Part shown: in pieces, positions 8,421 to 18,300 of the stretch | Layout of the letters: every line of letters begins with the position of its first letter | Numbering within the stretch: position 1 is the stretch's first letter | Assembly (NCBI RefSeq): GCF_010499245.1 | Contig: NZ_JAAGOW010000002.1 | Location: 992,001 to 1,056,000, forward strand | Length of the DNA: 64,000 nucleotides | DNA from: Variovorax sp. WS11 | GTDB taxonomy: Bacteria; Pseudomonadota; Gammaproteobacteria; Burkholderiales; Burkholderiaceae_C | Reading direction: 5' to 3' | The notes under the pieces: generated by a model | What the model was told of the DNA's origin: nothing | Databases searched by the model: none | The model's input: only the letters and a program-made list of their open reading frames with translations | Program-made: the position numbers and the translations under genes

Positions 8421-9364
8421 CCGGGCCGACCACGACCGCAGGCCTGGCGGCCGACCGTAAGCGCACCCGCGACCTCGAATCCGAGCGCATCCTGGCCGGC
8501 ATCGGCCTGGTGATCCTGGCCGTCGCCTGCTTCGCCACCCTGGACACCGCCACCAAGCTCTCCACCGCCGGCGTGCCGATCCTCATGGGCGTGTGGTTTC
8601 GCTACGCCTTCCAGGCCGTCGCGACCACCGCCGTGCTGCTGCCACTGCAGGGTACGGCACTGCTGCGCACCCGGCATCCCAGGTACCAGTTGCTGCGCGG
8701 CGCGCTGCTGCTGGCCTCGAGCACGCTGGCCTTCCTCAGCCTGCGCTACATGCCGCTGGCCGAGTTCACCTCGGTCGTGCTGATCGCGCCCCTGGTCATC
8801 ACCCTGCTGGCCGCCACGACGCTCAAGGAACAGGTCTCGCCGCTGCGCTGGGTGCTGGTGGCGGGCGGCTTCCTCGGCACCCTGGTCATCCTGCGGCCGG
8901 GCGGCGAAGCCTTCAGCTGGGCGGTGCTGCTGCCCATCGGCCTGGTGCTGACGAACGCCTGGTTCCAGGTGCTCACCAGCAAGCTGGCCCGCACCGAGAA
9001 CCCGCTGACGATGCACTTCTACACCGGCTGGGTGGGCACCCTGATCGCCTCGCTGGCCCTGCCCTTCGCCTGGATGACGCTGCCGGGCTGGGAGTGGTGG
9101 GCGCTGCTGTGCCTGATGGGCTTCATGGGCACGGTGGGGCACTTCATCTTGATCCTGGCCTACCAGCGCGCGCCGGCCTCCACGCTCACGCCCTACCTCT
9201 ACGCTCAGATCGCCTTCGCCATGCTGGGCGGCTGGCTGATCTTCTCGCAGGTGCCGGACCGGCTGTCGCTGATCGGCATCTCCATGATCGCGGTCTGCGG
9301 CGCCGCCGGGGCCTGGCTCACGGTGCGCGAGCGGCGGGTGCCGATCGAGCCGGCGGAGTCCTGA
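8417..9364 (+). CDS. EamA/DMT-superfamily transporter
   Basis: A 315-residue integral membrane protein with about ten hydrophobic segments and the two EamA repeats (for example LLRGALLLASSTLAFLSLRY and the second copy ending LTPYLYAQIAFAMLGG). The DMT superfamily exports metabolites; the substrate cannot be inferred. GTG at 8417 was chosen because it overlaps the preceding stop (GTGA) and leaves a short hydrophilic N-terminus before the first span. An in-frame ATG at 8342 lies inside the PHP gene and would add an unlikely tail. It is probably in an operon with the PHP gene and the genes downstream. Confidence 0.85.
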   Translation: MTGPTTTAGLAADRKRTRDLESERILAGIGLVILAVACFATLDTATKLSTAGVPILMGVWFRYAFQAVATTAVLLPLQGTALLRTRHPRYQLLRGALLLASSTLAFLSLRYMPLAEFTSVVLIAPLVITLLAATTLKEQVSPLRWVLVAGGFLGTLVILRPGGEAFSWAVLLPIGLVLTNAWFQVLTSKLARTENPLTMHFYTGWVGTLIASLALPFAWMTLPGWEWWALLCLMGFMGTVGHFILILAYQRAPASTLTPYLYAQIAFAMLGGWLIFSQVPDRLSLIGISMIAVCGAAGAWLTVRERRVPIEPAES

Positions 9365-9437
9365 ACGAGCTGCCAAGCGAATCCGTCTTCATTTGTCGGC
9401 AGAATGCACGGCTGCCGTTTCGCCTTCTCCCCAATCC

Positions 9438-10073
9438 ATGGCCCAGTTCTTCGAGCTCCACCCCGACAACCCACAACAGCGCCTGCTCAAGCAGGCCGCT
9501 GCCCTGCTGGCGCGCGGCGAGATCGTGGCGGTGCCCACCGATTCGAGCTACGCGCTGGCTTGCCACCTGGACGACAAGGACGCGGTGGACCAACTGCGCC
9601 GCATCCGCCAGGTCGACGAGAAGCATCACCTGACCCTGCTGTGCCGCGATCTGAGCGAGCTCTCGAGCTACGCGAAGGTGGACAACAAGCAGTACCGACT
9701 GCTGAAGGCCGCGACGCCCGGGCCCTACACCTTTCTGCTGGAAGCCACCAAGGAGGTGCCGCGGCGGGTGAGCCATCCGCAGCGCAAGACCATCGGCCTG
9801 CGCGTGCCCGACCACAAGGTGCTGGACGAGCTGCTCATGCTGCACGGCGAGCCGCTGCTGGCCACCACGCTGATCCCGCCCGGCGAGACCGAGGCGCTCA
9901 ACGACGCGCAGGCGATCCGCGAGCGCTTCGAGAAGCAGATCGGCGCGGTGATCGCCTGCGGCGCCTGCCCGTCGGAACCCACCACGGTGGTCGACCTCAC
10001 GCCCATGGGCACCGGCGGCGAACCGGTGCTGGTGCGACAGGGCCGCGGCCCTGTGGCGGTGCTGGGCTTGTGA
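9438..10073 (+). CDS. YrdC/YciO/Sua5-family protein
   Basis: A 211-residue YrdC-fold protein. The family signature is GEIVAVPTDSSYALACHL with the following KDAVDQLRRIRQVDEKHHLTLL, where KxxR-type residues bind ATP/RNA. The length and PGPYTFLLEATKEVPRR segment fit the YciO branch rather than full-length Sua5, so a role in threonylcarbamoyl-adenosine tRNA modification is possible but not assured. The ATG at 9438 begins the conserved domain. It sits in a plus-strand series, about 75 bases after the transporter and 47 bases before the protease gene. Confidence 0.82.
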   Translation: MAQFFELHPDNPQQRLLKQAAALLARGEIVAVPTDSSYALACHLDDKDAVDQLRRIRQVDEKHHLTLLCRDLSELSSYAKVDNKQYRLLKAATPGPYTFLLEATKEVPRRVSHPQRKTIGLRVPDHKVLDELLMLHGEPLLATTLIPPGETEALNDAQAIRERFEKQIGAVIACGACPSEPTTVVDLTPMGTGGEPVLVRQGRGPVAVLGL

Positions 10074-10120
10074 ACCCCTTCGCGTCCGGTTCGTCCGGAC
10101 CGGTCTGAGACAATCACCCT

Positions 10121-10792
10121 GTGGATATTTCCAACATGATTCAGACAGTGCTGATCTACGCACTGCCCGTGATCTTCGCGATCACGGTACACGAAGCGGC
10201 CCATGGCTACGTGGCACGCTACCTGGGCGACCAGACGGCCTGGATGATGGGCCGCGTGACGCTCAACCCGATCAAGCACATCGACCCCGTCGGCACCATC
10301 CTGATGCCGCTTGTGCTCTATTTCGCGACCTCGGGCGCCTTCCTGTTCGGCTATGCCAAGCCGGTGCCGGTCAACTTCGGGCGGCTGCGCAACCCCAAGC
10401 GCGACATGATCTGGGTCGCGCTGGCCGGGCCGGCGGCGAACTTCATCCAGGCAATCCTGTGGGCGCTCTTCTTCGTCGCCTTGCTGGCGGCCGGCGTCAC
10501 CGAACCCTTCTTCGTCAAGATGGCCCAGGGCGGCGTGCTGGTCAACCTCGTGATGTGGGCCTTCAACCTGTTCCCGTTGCCTCCGCTGGACGGCGGCCGG
10601 GTGTTGGCCGGGCTGCTCCCGCGCGGCGGCGCGCAGGACTTCCTGGCGCGCATCGAGCCCTACGGCTTCTTCATCGTGATGGGCTTGGTCATCGCGGGCA
10701 TCGTCAGCACCTGGTGGCTGCGCCCGCTGATGAGCTTCGGCTACCAGGCCATCGATCTGCTGATCTCGCCCCTCACGGCACTGCTGCGCTGA
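10121..10792 (+). CDS. Site-2 protease family membrane metalloprotease (M50)
   Basis: A 223-residue membrane protein with the zinc-binding HEAAH motif at the start of the second hydrophobic region (AITVHEAAHGYVARYLGD) and the second M50 motif NLFPLPPLDGGRV, whose Asp is the third zinc ligand. There is no PDZ domain, so it belongs to the short YwhC/YdjP-like branch of S2P proteases and not to RseP. It cleaves within the membrane; the substrate is unknown. The start is GTG 10121; an ATG six codons later is an alternative. It directly precedes trpS, a common arrangement in beta-proteobacteria. Confidence 0.88.
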   Translation: MDISNMIQTVLIYALPVIFAITVHEAAHGYVARYLGDQTAWMMGRVTLNPIKHIDPVGTILMPLVLYFATSGAFLFGYAKPVPVNFGRLRNPKRDMIWVALAGPAANFIQAILWALFFVALLAAGVTEPFFVKMAQGGVLVNLVMWAFNLFPLPPLDGGRVLAGLLPRGGAQDFLARIEPYGFFIVMGLVIAGIVSTWWLRPLMSFGYQAIDLLISPLTALLR

Positions 10793-10799
10793 GTTTTCC

Positions 10800-12128
10800 A
10801 TGGCAACGTCCTCTCCCATCCGATTCCTCACCGGCATCACCACCAGCGGCACGCCGCACCTGGGCAACTACGTCGGCTCGGTGCGCCCCTCGGTGCGCTT
10901 CAGCCGCCAGGCCGATGTGCAGAGCTTCTACTTCCTGGCCGACTACCACGCGCTGATCAAGGTCGACGACCCGGCGCGCATCCAGCGCTCCACGCTGGAG
11001 ATCGCCGCGACCTGGCTGGCCTGCGGCCTCGACCCGGAGCGCGTGACCTTCTACCGCCAGTCCGACGTTCCCGAGATCCCCGAGCTCACGTGGCTGCTGA
11101 CCTGCGTCACCGGCAAGGGCCTGCTGAACCGCGCCCATGCCTACAAGGCGCAGATGGACAAGAACGCCGCGCGCGGCGAGGACCCGGACGCCGACGTCAG
11201 CGCCGGCCTGTTCATGTACCCGGTGCTGATGGGCGCCGACATCCTGATGTTCAACGCCCACAAGGTGCCGGTGGGCCGCGACCAGGTGCAGCACATCGAG
11301 ATGGCGCGCGACATGGGGCAAAGCTTCAATCACCTCTACGGCGAGCACTTCACCCAGCCCGAGGCCGAAATCGACGACGCCGTGGCCACCCTGCCCGGCC
11401 TCGACGGCCGCAAGATGAGCAAGAGCTACGACAACACCATCCCGCTCTTCGCTCCGCGCGCCCGGCTGCAGAAGCTGATCGCCGGCATCGTGACCGACTC
11501 GCGCGCGCCCGGCGAGCCCAAGGACACCGAAGGCTCGGCGCTGTTCCAGATCTACCAGGCCTTCGCCGACGCCGAGGAGACCGAAACCCTGCGGCGCGCC
11601 TTCGCCGAAGGCATCGCCTGGGGCGAGGCCAAGGAGGTCCTCTTCGAGCGCATCGACCGCGAGATCGCGCCGATGCGGGCGAGCTACGAGGCCCTGATCA
11701 GCGACCCGGCCCGCATCGAGAAGATCCTGCTGGCCGGTGCCGAGAAGGCCCGGGCCATCTCCCGGCCCTTCATGGCCGAGCTGCGCCATGCGGTCGGCCT
11801 GCGCAACCTGGCGGCCGGCGGGAGCCGGGGTGCGGCGCGCCCCAAGGCGGCCAAGGCCGCCAAGCCGGCTTTCAAGCAATACCGAGAGAAAGACGGGCTT
11901 TTTTACTTCAAGCTGCTCGACGAAAGCGGTGTACAACTGTTACAAAGCTTGGGGTTCGCATCGCCGCAGGAAGCGGGCCGGGCGATCGGCCTGCTTCGGG
12001 AACAGCGCGGCGCGGCATTGACATTGCTCGCCGCGCAGCTCGAACCCATCGACAATGCGAACATGCGTGCGGCAACAGACGCACTGGAGGCGCTGGCGGC
12101 CGAGACCTCGGCCGAAAAGAGCGACTAA
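10800..12128 (+). CDS. trpS: Tryptophan-tRNA ligase with YegP-like C-terminal tail
   Basis: A 442-residue class I aminoacyl-tRNA synthetase that charges tRNA-Trp. The HIGH-equivalent is TSGTPHLGN near residue 17 and the second signature is GRKMSKSYDN. Other family stretches include LSAGLFMYPVLMGADILMF-like sequence and GRDQVQHIEMARDMG. The catalytic enzyme normally ends near residue 340. Here a Lys/Ala-rich linker leads to an extra 85 residues starting FKQYREKDGLFYFKLLDE, which resembles a DUF1508/YegP repeat. The ATG at 10800 follows the protease stop by 7 bases. Function of the tail is unknown. Confidence 0.93.
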   Translation: MATSSPIRFLTGITTSGTPHLGNYVGSVRPSVRFSRQADVQSFYFLADYHALIKVDDPARIQRSTLEIAATWLACGLDPERVTFYRQSDVPEIPELTWLLTCVTGKGLLNRAHAYKAQMDKNAARGEDPDADVSAGLFMYPVLMGADILMFNAHKVPVGRDQVQHIEMARDMGQSFNHLYGEHFTQPEAEIDDAVATLPGLDGRKMSKSYDNTIPLFAPRARLQKLIAGIVTDSRAPGEPKDTEGSALFQIYQAFADAEETETLRRAFAEGIAWGEAKEVLFERIDREIAPMRASYEALISDPARIEKILLAGAEKARAISRPFMAELRHAVGLRNLAAGGSRGAARPKAAKAAKPAFKQYREKDGLFYFKLLDESGVQLLQSLGFASPQEAGRAIGLLREQRGAALTLLAAQLEPIDNANMRAATDALEALAAETSAEKSD

Positions 12129-12194
12129 GGGAAGAGTTTCCGCGCGACCAACAAGGGCCGGCCGAGCCGGCGCGCACACAGTGAGAAAAATGCT

Positions 12195-12797
12195 ATGAGT
12201 ATCTATGTCATCGACGACCACCCCTTGATGCGCGACGCCATCGTGATGGTGCTGCGGCGCCTGCGGCCCGCCGAGACCATCGTGGAGCTGGAACGGCTCG
12301 ACAAGCTGGCCAGCGCCGTCAAGCAGCATGGAGAGCCCGGCCTGTTCTGCCTCGACCTGAAGCTGCCCGACGTGACGGGTGTTTCGGGCGTGATCGCGGT
12401 AAAGAAGATCTATCCCGACGTCCCGGTGGCGGTCTATTCGGCCTCACCGGCCGGCGACATGGAAGAAGCCTGCATCGAGGCCGGGGCCGATACCTACATC
12501 GAGAAGTCGGCCAGTTCGGCCGAGCTCACCGCCGCCCTGCGCGGCCTGCTGATGGCCGACACCGAGGCCGAGGAGCCGGTCACCACGGCCAACAGCAAGC
12601 TCTCGAAGCGCCAGACCCAGCTGATCGCCATGCTGGACCAGGGCATGAGCAACCGCGACATCGCGACCGAACTCGACATCAGCGAGCACACGGTGAAGGT
12701 GCACCTCTGGCGCCTGTTCCGCCGTCTCGGCGTGAAGAGCCGCACCCAGGCGCTGCACCACGCACGCACCAACGGGTTGCTCTCCAGCAACCCTTAA
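12195..12797 (+). CDS. LuxR/NarL-family response regulator
   Basis: A 200-residue two-component regulator. The receiver domain has the acidic pair in YVIDDHP (Asp7-Asp8), the likely phosphorylation site Asp54 in FCLDLKLPDVTG, and Lys in YIEKSASS. A LuxR-type HTH follows (LSKRQTQLIAMLDQGMSNRD ... SEHTVKVHLWRLFRRLGVKS). It should bind DNA when phosphorylated. A sensor kinase gene lies convergently just downstream (12862-14298) and is the obvious candidate partner, though not in the same operon. A rho-independent terminator follows. Confidence 0.9.
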   Translation: MSIYVIDDHPLMRDAIVMVLRRLRPAETIVELERLDKLASAVKQHGEPGLFCLDLKLPDVTGVSGVIAVKKIYPDVPVAVYSASPAGDMEEACIEAGADTYIEKSASSAELTAALRGLLMADTEAEEPVTTANSKLSKRQTQLIAMLDQGMSNRDIATELDISEHTVKVHLWRLFRRLGVKSRTQALHHARTNGLLSSNP

Positions 12798-12832
12798 ACA
12801 GGCGATAACCGGGCCGCAAGGCCCACACAAGG

Positions 12833-12855
12833 ACCGGGCCGCAGGCTCGGTTTTT
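12833..12855 (+). terminator. Rho-independent terminator after the response regulator
   Basis: A stem of CCGGGCC and GGCTCGG (one mismatch) around GCA is followed by TTTTT. A related GGGCCGC-AA-GGCCC dyad lies 20 bases upstream. The U tract is in the plus direction only, so it serves the regulator and not the convergent kinase gene. Confidence 0.7.
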
Positions 12856-12861
12856 CCTTGT

Positions 12862-14298
12862 TTACCCGACGGCGCCCGAGATGCGGGTCTGCGCCTGCGA
12901 CTCGTCCGCGTCGTGCAGCGCGACCCGGAACACGCTGCCCCGGCCCAGCCTGGAGCGCACGCTGACAGGATGGCCCAGCGCGTGCGACAAGCGCGCAACG
13001 ATCGCCAGGCCGAGGCCGAAGCCGTCCGAGGTGCCGGCATGGTCGGCCACCTTGTAGAACTCCAGGAACACGTCGCGCAGATGCTCGCGCGCGATGCCGA
13101 TGCCGGTGTCCCACACCTCCACCCTCAGGCCATCGCGCGTATGACGCGAGGACAGCAGCACCCCACCCTCGGCCGTGTACTTGATGGCGTTGGCCAGCAG
13201 GTTGCCGATCATGCGGCGCACGCGGATCGGGTCGGTCAGCACGGTGCCCGAGCTCACGTGCATGCGGAAGCTCAGGCCCTTGGCCTCGGCCACCGGGCGG
13301 TACTGCAGCTCGAGGTCGTGCAGCAGCTGGGCCACGTCCACCCGCTCGATATGCAGCCGCACCTGGCCCGAGTCGATGCGCGCCAGGTCGAACAGCGAGT
13401 CGAACAAGGCATTGACCGCGTGAGTCGCACGCACGATCTTCGGCGCGATCTCGGCCACCAGCTCCGGCTCGTTGCGCAGCCAGTCGGCGTAGAGCGAGAG
13501 CGCCAGCACCGGCTGGCGCATATCGTGCGCCGCGCTGGCGAGGAAGCGGTTCTTCATCGCCACCGCCGACACCGCCGCTTGGCGCTGCTGGGTCAGCGAG
13601 TTGATCAGGATGTGGTTGTGGAACAGCAGCTCAAAGCTGTTGCGCGCCGTCTCGTGGATGCGCCGGCCGGCGCGCAGCAGCAGCCACCAGTGCAGGCCCG
13701 GCAACAGCAGGAAGCCGTAATGGAAATGCGGGCGCTCGAACTTGAGCTCGATCACGCGAAACACGATCGCCGCCAGCATGGTGACGAACAGCGTGTTGAC
13801 GTAGCGCTTGAGCAGCGGCGGATGCAGCGCCAGGCCGTTGAGCGGGAAGGTGGCGACGCCGGCGACGATCAGCCAGCTCATGAACTGGTTCACCAGCGGC
13901 GTGCGCTCGAAGAAGATCAGGATCGACAGGCCCCAGGCGAAGGCGCTGGCGCTCCAGAGGAAGCGGTAGCGCTCGACGAAGTACTGCTGGGCGGCGGAGT
14001 CGCGGTCGGCATAGTGCCGGCCGTAGACCTGCTCGCCCCAGATGCGGCAGCTGGTGGCGCCGATGCCGATGGCCAGCCAGACGAAGAGCTGCCAGGGCGG
14101 CACGTGGCCCCAGCTCAGGCCCACCATGGCCGGCATCAGCGCCGCGGCCAGCAGGTAGGAGCCGCGCGAGGCCCGCATCAGGCTGCGGATCAGCTCGCCG
14201 CGCACCCACGGTTCGGCCTCGTCGGCCGAGGCTGGCGCAGGCGTCAGGCTGGCGAAGGACGAATTGCCCAGCCCCGCGAAGGACGAATTACCCATCAT
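12862..14298 (-). CDS. Membrane sensor histidine kinase
   Basis: A 478-residue sensor kinase. Six or seven hydrophobic segments occupy about residues 48-210 with no large periplasmic domain, so sensing is likely within or at the membrane. The phospho-acceptor His is about residue 258 in the H box SAAHDMRQPVLALSLY. The catalytic domain has the N box NLLANAIKYTAEGG, G1 DTGIGI and G2 GFGLGLAIV. It ends convergently with the response regulator gene, which is its probable partner. The N-terminus contains a recent 24-base direct duplication (GNSSFA repeated). Signal unknown. Confidence 0.88.
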   Translation of the reverse strand: MMGNSSFAGLGNSSFASLTPAPASADEAEPWVRGELIRSLMRASRGSYLLAAALMPAMVGLSWGHVPPWQLFVWLAIGIGATSCRIWGEQVYGRHYADRDSAAQQYFVERYRFLWSASAFAWGLSILIFFERTPLVNQFMSWLIVAGVATFPLNGLALHPPLLKRYVNTLFVTMLAAIVFRVIELKFERPHFHYGFLLLPGLHWWLLLRAGRRIHETARNSFELLFHNHILINSLTQQRQAAVSAVAMKNRFLASAAHDMRQPVLALSLYADWLRNEPELVAEIAPKIVRATHAVNALFDSLFDLARIDSGQVRLHIERVDVAQLLHDLELQYRPVAEAKGLSFRMHVSSGTVLTDPIRVRRMIGNLLANAIKYTAEGGVLLSSRHTRDGLRVEVWDTGIGIAREHLRDVFLEFYKVADHAGTSDGFGLGLAIVARLSHALGHPVSVRSRLGRGSVFRVALHDADESQAQTRISGAVG

Positions 14299-14332
14299 GG
14301 CTCACGGTCTCTCTCCCCGGGTCAGCCCGGCC

Positions 14333-14357
14333 ATAAAAAAAGCCCCTGTCGAGGGGC
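14333..14357 (-). terminator. Rho-independent terminator, minus strand
   Basis: On the minus strand GCCCCT-CGAC-AGGGGC is followed by seven T. It lies just upstream of the kinase start and about 150 bases after the small gene at 14510-14719, so it probably ends a transcript arriving from that gene and isolates the kinase gene. Confidence 0.7.
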
Positions 14358-14509
14358 CCCTGTGTGCGGCTCTCGGGCGCGCTGTGAAAAGCTCCGGCAG
14401 CCGGCGGGGGCATGGAACCCCGCGCGCGGCGGCGGCCGTGCTGCAATCTTAACTGCGCAGGCGTCCAAAGCGCCGCGGGCCGCGTCGTGCAGGCACAACG
14501 GCGGCCGGT

Positions 14510-14719
14510 CTATCCGCCGCCGAAGTAGCGCATGGCCGTGCGGCCCAGCGGCGTCAGCGCGATGACGACCGCGGAAGCCGAAGGCGCGCCCTCCGGCGGA
14601 AGGTCCGCCTTCACATAACCCGCATCGCGAAGGATGCGCAGACGCTCGATGTCCGCCTGTGAGCTCAGCGTCATCGGCAACGAAGCGCCGGCAATTTTTC
14701 TCAGCAACTCGTAGGCCAT
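14510..14719 (-). CDS. Small hypothetical protein
   Basis: A 69-residue protein, MAYELLRKIAGASLP at the start, with a predicted helix around QADIERLRILRDAGYVKAD and the end LTPLGRTAMRYFGGG. The middle (IERLRILRDAGYVKADLP...ALTPLGR) resembles a compact winged-helix pattern: helix, then a strand that ends in TPLGR, as seen in MarR/ArsR-like proteins. That is a weak structural guess. The ATG at 14719 was chosen since upstream frame overlaps the promoter of the divergent gene. A terminator follows at 14333-14357. Confidence 0.6.
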   Translation of the reverse strand: MAYELLRKIAGASLPMTLSSQADIERLRILRDAGYVKADLPPEGAPSASAVVIALTPLGRTAMRYFGGG

Positions 14720-14957
14720 CCAGTCCTCCACTGGCTTTTTTCTTGCGGCGATTGTGGGGCATGGCATCGGGGAAGCGGGCCGCTGCCGGATCAGGCCTTT
14801 CCCTGAGCGCCGGCCCGTCGAGAAGCCGCGCATGCCGTTGACAGTCCGCCCCCTGGGGTCGACGATCGAACCCGCGGCCGACCGACCTGCCGTGGCGGCG
14901 CGCGGCGCGGCCGTTGCATTCGATGCGCCTGCCCCTGGGCGCGAAGGAGCGAGAAAA

Positions 14958-15296
14958 ATGACGACCGCAACGACCCCTGCCCCTTCGACGAATCCGAAGT
15001 CGTTCAAGACCTTCGCCGAGTTCTATCCCTACTACCTCGGCGAGCACGGCAACCGGACCTGCCGCCGCCTGCACTTCGTCGGCTCGACGCTGGCCCTGGT
15101 CTGCCTGGCGATGCTGGTCGCCACGGGCCGGCCGCAGTACATCCTGTATGCGCTGCTGTGCGGCTACGGCTTCGCCTGGGTCGGCCACTTCGTGTTCGAG
15201 AAGAACCGGCCGGCCAGCTTCAAGCGCCCGCTCTACAGCCTGATGGGCGACTGGGTGATGTACCGGGACATCTGGGCCCGCAAGATCCCGTGGTGA
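14958..15296 (+). CDS. DUF962 (Mpo1-like) small membrane protein
   Basis: A 112-residue protein of the DUF962/Mpo1-like family. It has the conserved SFAEFYPYYLGEHGN-type opening (FKTFAEFYPYYLGEHGN), HFVGS, two hydrophobic segments and the HFVFEKNRPASFKRPLYSL motif with conserved His, Asn and Pro. Yeast Mpo1 is an iron-dependent dioxygenase in fatty acid alpha-oxidation; the bacterial role is not established. The ATG at 14958 has a good ribosome site (GAAGGAG). It is convergent with the glutamate dehydrogenase gene. Confidence 0.85.
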   Translation: MTTATTPAPSTNPKSFKTFAEFYPYYLGEHGNRTCRRLHFVGSTLALVCLAMLVATGRPQYILYALLCGYGFAWVGHFVFEKNRPASFKRPLYSLMGDWVMYRDIWARKIPW

Positions 15297-15345
15297 CGCG
15301 CGCGGGCACCCGCGCCGCAGCGCCGGCGCGCCCAGCGCTCGCCCG

Positions 15346-18300
15346 CTAGGCGAGAGCGCGCAGTTCCCGCAGCGCCACTGCCAGCATCGCCGCGTCGGGC
15401 GCCGCCACCGCGCGCAGCTCGCCCATCAGCTGCGCCGCGCGCTCCAGCGTGCGGCCGTTGCTGGCCTGCCAGGCCTCGACCCGCGCGGCCGGCGATTCGC
15501 CCTCCCCGCCTCCCGTCAGGACCGCATGGGTGATGGCGCGCTGCAGGCCCGAAAGATCGTCCTGCATCGCGCCCTTGGCCAGGGCCTGCCAGTGCTGGTC
15601 GCCCGGCAGCGCGGAGATGCGGTCGCGCAGCCAGGGCATGCCGAGCCGGTTGGCGAGGTCGAAGTAGATCGCCGCCACCAGCTCCACCGGCCAGCGCGCG
15701 CTGCCGGCAATCTCGGCGATGTCGAGGGAGGCATAGAGCGTTCCGAAGTTGAGCACCCGCTCCGCCAGCTCGCGGGGCACGCCGCGGGCCGTGTAGCGCG
15801 CCACCGCGGCATCGACGCGGGCGCGCTCATCGGCATCGAGCAGCTGCGGCAGGCGCGCCGACAGCGTCTCAACGTTGGACTTGAAGTGCTCGATGGTCGA
15901 AGCCATGTCCTCGGCCAGGCGGCGCGAGCGCAGGAACCACATGGTGCCGCGCTCCAGCTGGCGGCTGGTGTCGATCAGCATGCCGGACTGCACCTCGTCG
16001 TCGACCCGGTTGTCCAGCGCCTCGAGCGACTGCCACAGCGGCACCATGCCGAAGATCTCGCGCGACAGCAGGTAGGCGCGCACCACCTCGAAGGCGCGCG
16101 CGCCGGTGGTCTCGACCAGCCGGTGCACGAAGGTGCTGCCGACGCGGTTGACCGTGCTGTTGGTGACGTGCGTGGCGATGATCTCGCGCTTGAGCGGATG
16201 GCGCGGCATCCAGGCCGCGAACTTCTGGCGCAGCAGCTCGGGGAAGTAGCGCTCCAGCGCGGTCGCGACCCAGGGGTCGTCGGGCAGCGGCGATTCGAGC
16301 AGCTCGTCGTAGAGCCAGATCTTGCTGTAGGCCAGCACCACCGCGCGCTCCGGGCTGGTGAGGCCCTGGCCCTGGGCCCGGCGCTCGGCCAGTTCCTCGT
16401 CGGCCGGCAGGTACTCGATGGCGCGGTTCAGCCGCCCGGCCTTCTCCAGGTACTGCATGAAGCGCGTCTGCGCGTCGAGCAGCTGCGGCGCGATGCGGCC
16501 GGTGACCGAGAGCACCTGGGTCTGGAAGACGTTGTCGCGCAGCACCAGCGCGGCAACGTCGTCGGTCATCTCCGGCAGGATCGCGTTGCGCTGCTTTTCG
16601 GTGAGCTCGCCCTCGGTGACCGGCAGGCCCAGCAGGATCTTGATGTTGACCTCGTGGTCGGAGGTGTCGACGCCGGCCGAGTTGTCGATGGCATCGGTGT
16701 TGATGCGCCCGCCCGCCCGCGCGAACTCGATGCGCCCGAGCTGCGTGCAGCCCAGGTTGCCGCCCTCGGCAAAGACCTTGCAGCGCAGCTCGCGGCCGTT
16801 GACGCGCAGCGCGTCGTTGGCGCGGTCGCCGACCTGGGCGTGGGTCTCGCCGGCCGCCTTCACGTAGGTGCCGATGCCGCCGTTGTAGATCAGCGCCACC
16901 GGCGCCTTGAGGATCGCGTTGACGAGCTCGGTGGGCGTGAGCGCATCGGCCTGGACGTCCAGCACCTGCTTCACCTGCGGCGTGAGCGGGATCGACTTGG
17001 CGCTGCGCGCATGGATGCCGCCGCCCTCGGAGATCAGCGTCGCGTCGTAGTCGGCCCAGGAGGAGCGCGGCAGCTTGAACAGGCGCTCGCGCTCGGCGAA
17101 GGTCTTCGCCGCATCGGGCGCCGGGTCCAGGAAGATGTGGCGGTGGTCGAAGGCCGCCACCAGCAGGATGTGCGGCGACAGCAGCATGCCGTTGCCGAAC
17201 ACGTCACCCGACATGTCGCCGACACCGGCAACCGTGAATTCGGTGCTCTGGGTGTCGATGCCCATCTCGCGGAAATGCCGCTTGACCGATTCCCAGGCGC
17301 CGCGCGCGGTGATGCCCATGGCCTTGTGGTCGTAGCCCACCGAGCCGCCCGAAGCGAAGGCATCGCCCAGCCAGAAGCCGTACTCCTTGCTGATGCCGTT
17401 GGCGTAGTCGCTGAAGGTGGCGGTGCCCTTGTCGGCGGCCACGACCAGGTAAGGATCGTCCGGGTCGTGGCGCCGCACTTGCGGCGGCGGCACGACCGTC
17501 GTGCCCGACAGGTTGTCGGTGATGTCGAGCAGGCCCCGCAGGTAGTCCTGATAGCAGGCCACGCCCTCGCGCATGTAGGCCTCGCGGTCGCTCGCCGCCG
17601 GCGCGCGCTTGAGCACGAAGCCGCCCTTGGAGCCGACCGGCACGATCACGATGTTCTTGACCATCTGCGCCTTGACCAGGCCCAGCACCTCGGTTCGGAA
17701 GTCCTCCGGCCGGTCCGACCAGCGCAGGCCGCCGCGCGCCACGCGCCCGCCGCGCAGGTGCACGCCCTCGAAGCGCGTCGAGTACACGAAGATTTCGAAG
17801 AGCGGCTTGGGCGCCGGCAGGTCAGGCACCTTGGCCGCATCGAACTTGAAGGACAGGAAGCCGCGCCGCCGGCCGCCCGCATCGCGGCGCCAGTAGTTGG
17901 TGCGCAGGGTGGCCTGGATCAGCGCCAGGTACTGGCGCAGCACACGGTCTTCGGACAGGTTGGACACGTCGTCCAGCGCCGCCTCGATCTCGCGCACCTT
18001 GTCTTCCTCGCGCGCCTGTGCGTCGGGCGCCGGCTGCGGGTCGAAGCGCAGCTTGAAGAGCTCGACCAGCGCCCGCGCGATGCCGGCATGATTGGCCAGC
18101 GTGCCCTCGATGAAGGACTGCGAGAGCGCAAAGCCGATTTGCCGCATGTACTTGGCGTAGGCGCGCAGCAGCACGATCTCGTGCACCGGCAGTTGCGCGG
18201 CCAGCACCAGGCGGTTGAAGTCGTCGTTCTCGACCTCGCCGGCGAGCACGGCACCGAAGGCTTCCTCGAACACCGGGCGCAGTGCATCGACCTCGATCTC

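Noticed and set aside
12797..12862. Kinase and response regulator as one operon
   Set aside because: The genes are convergent, on opposite strands, with a terminator between them, so they cannot be co-transcribed.
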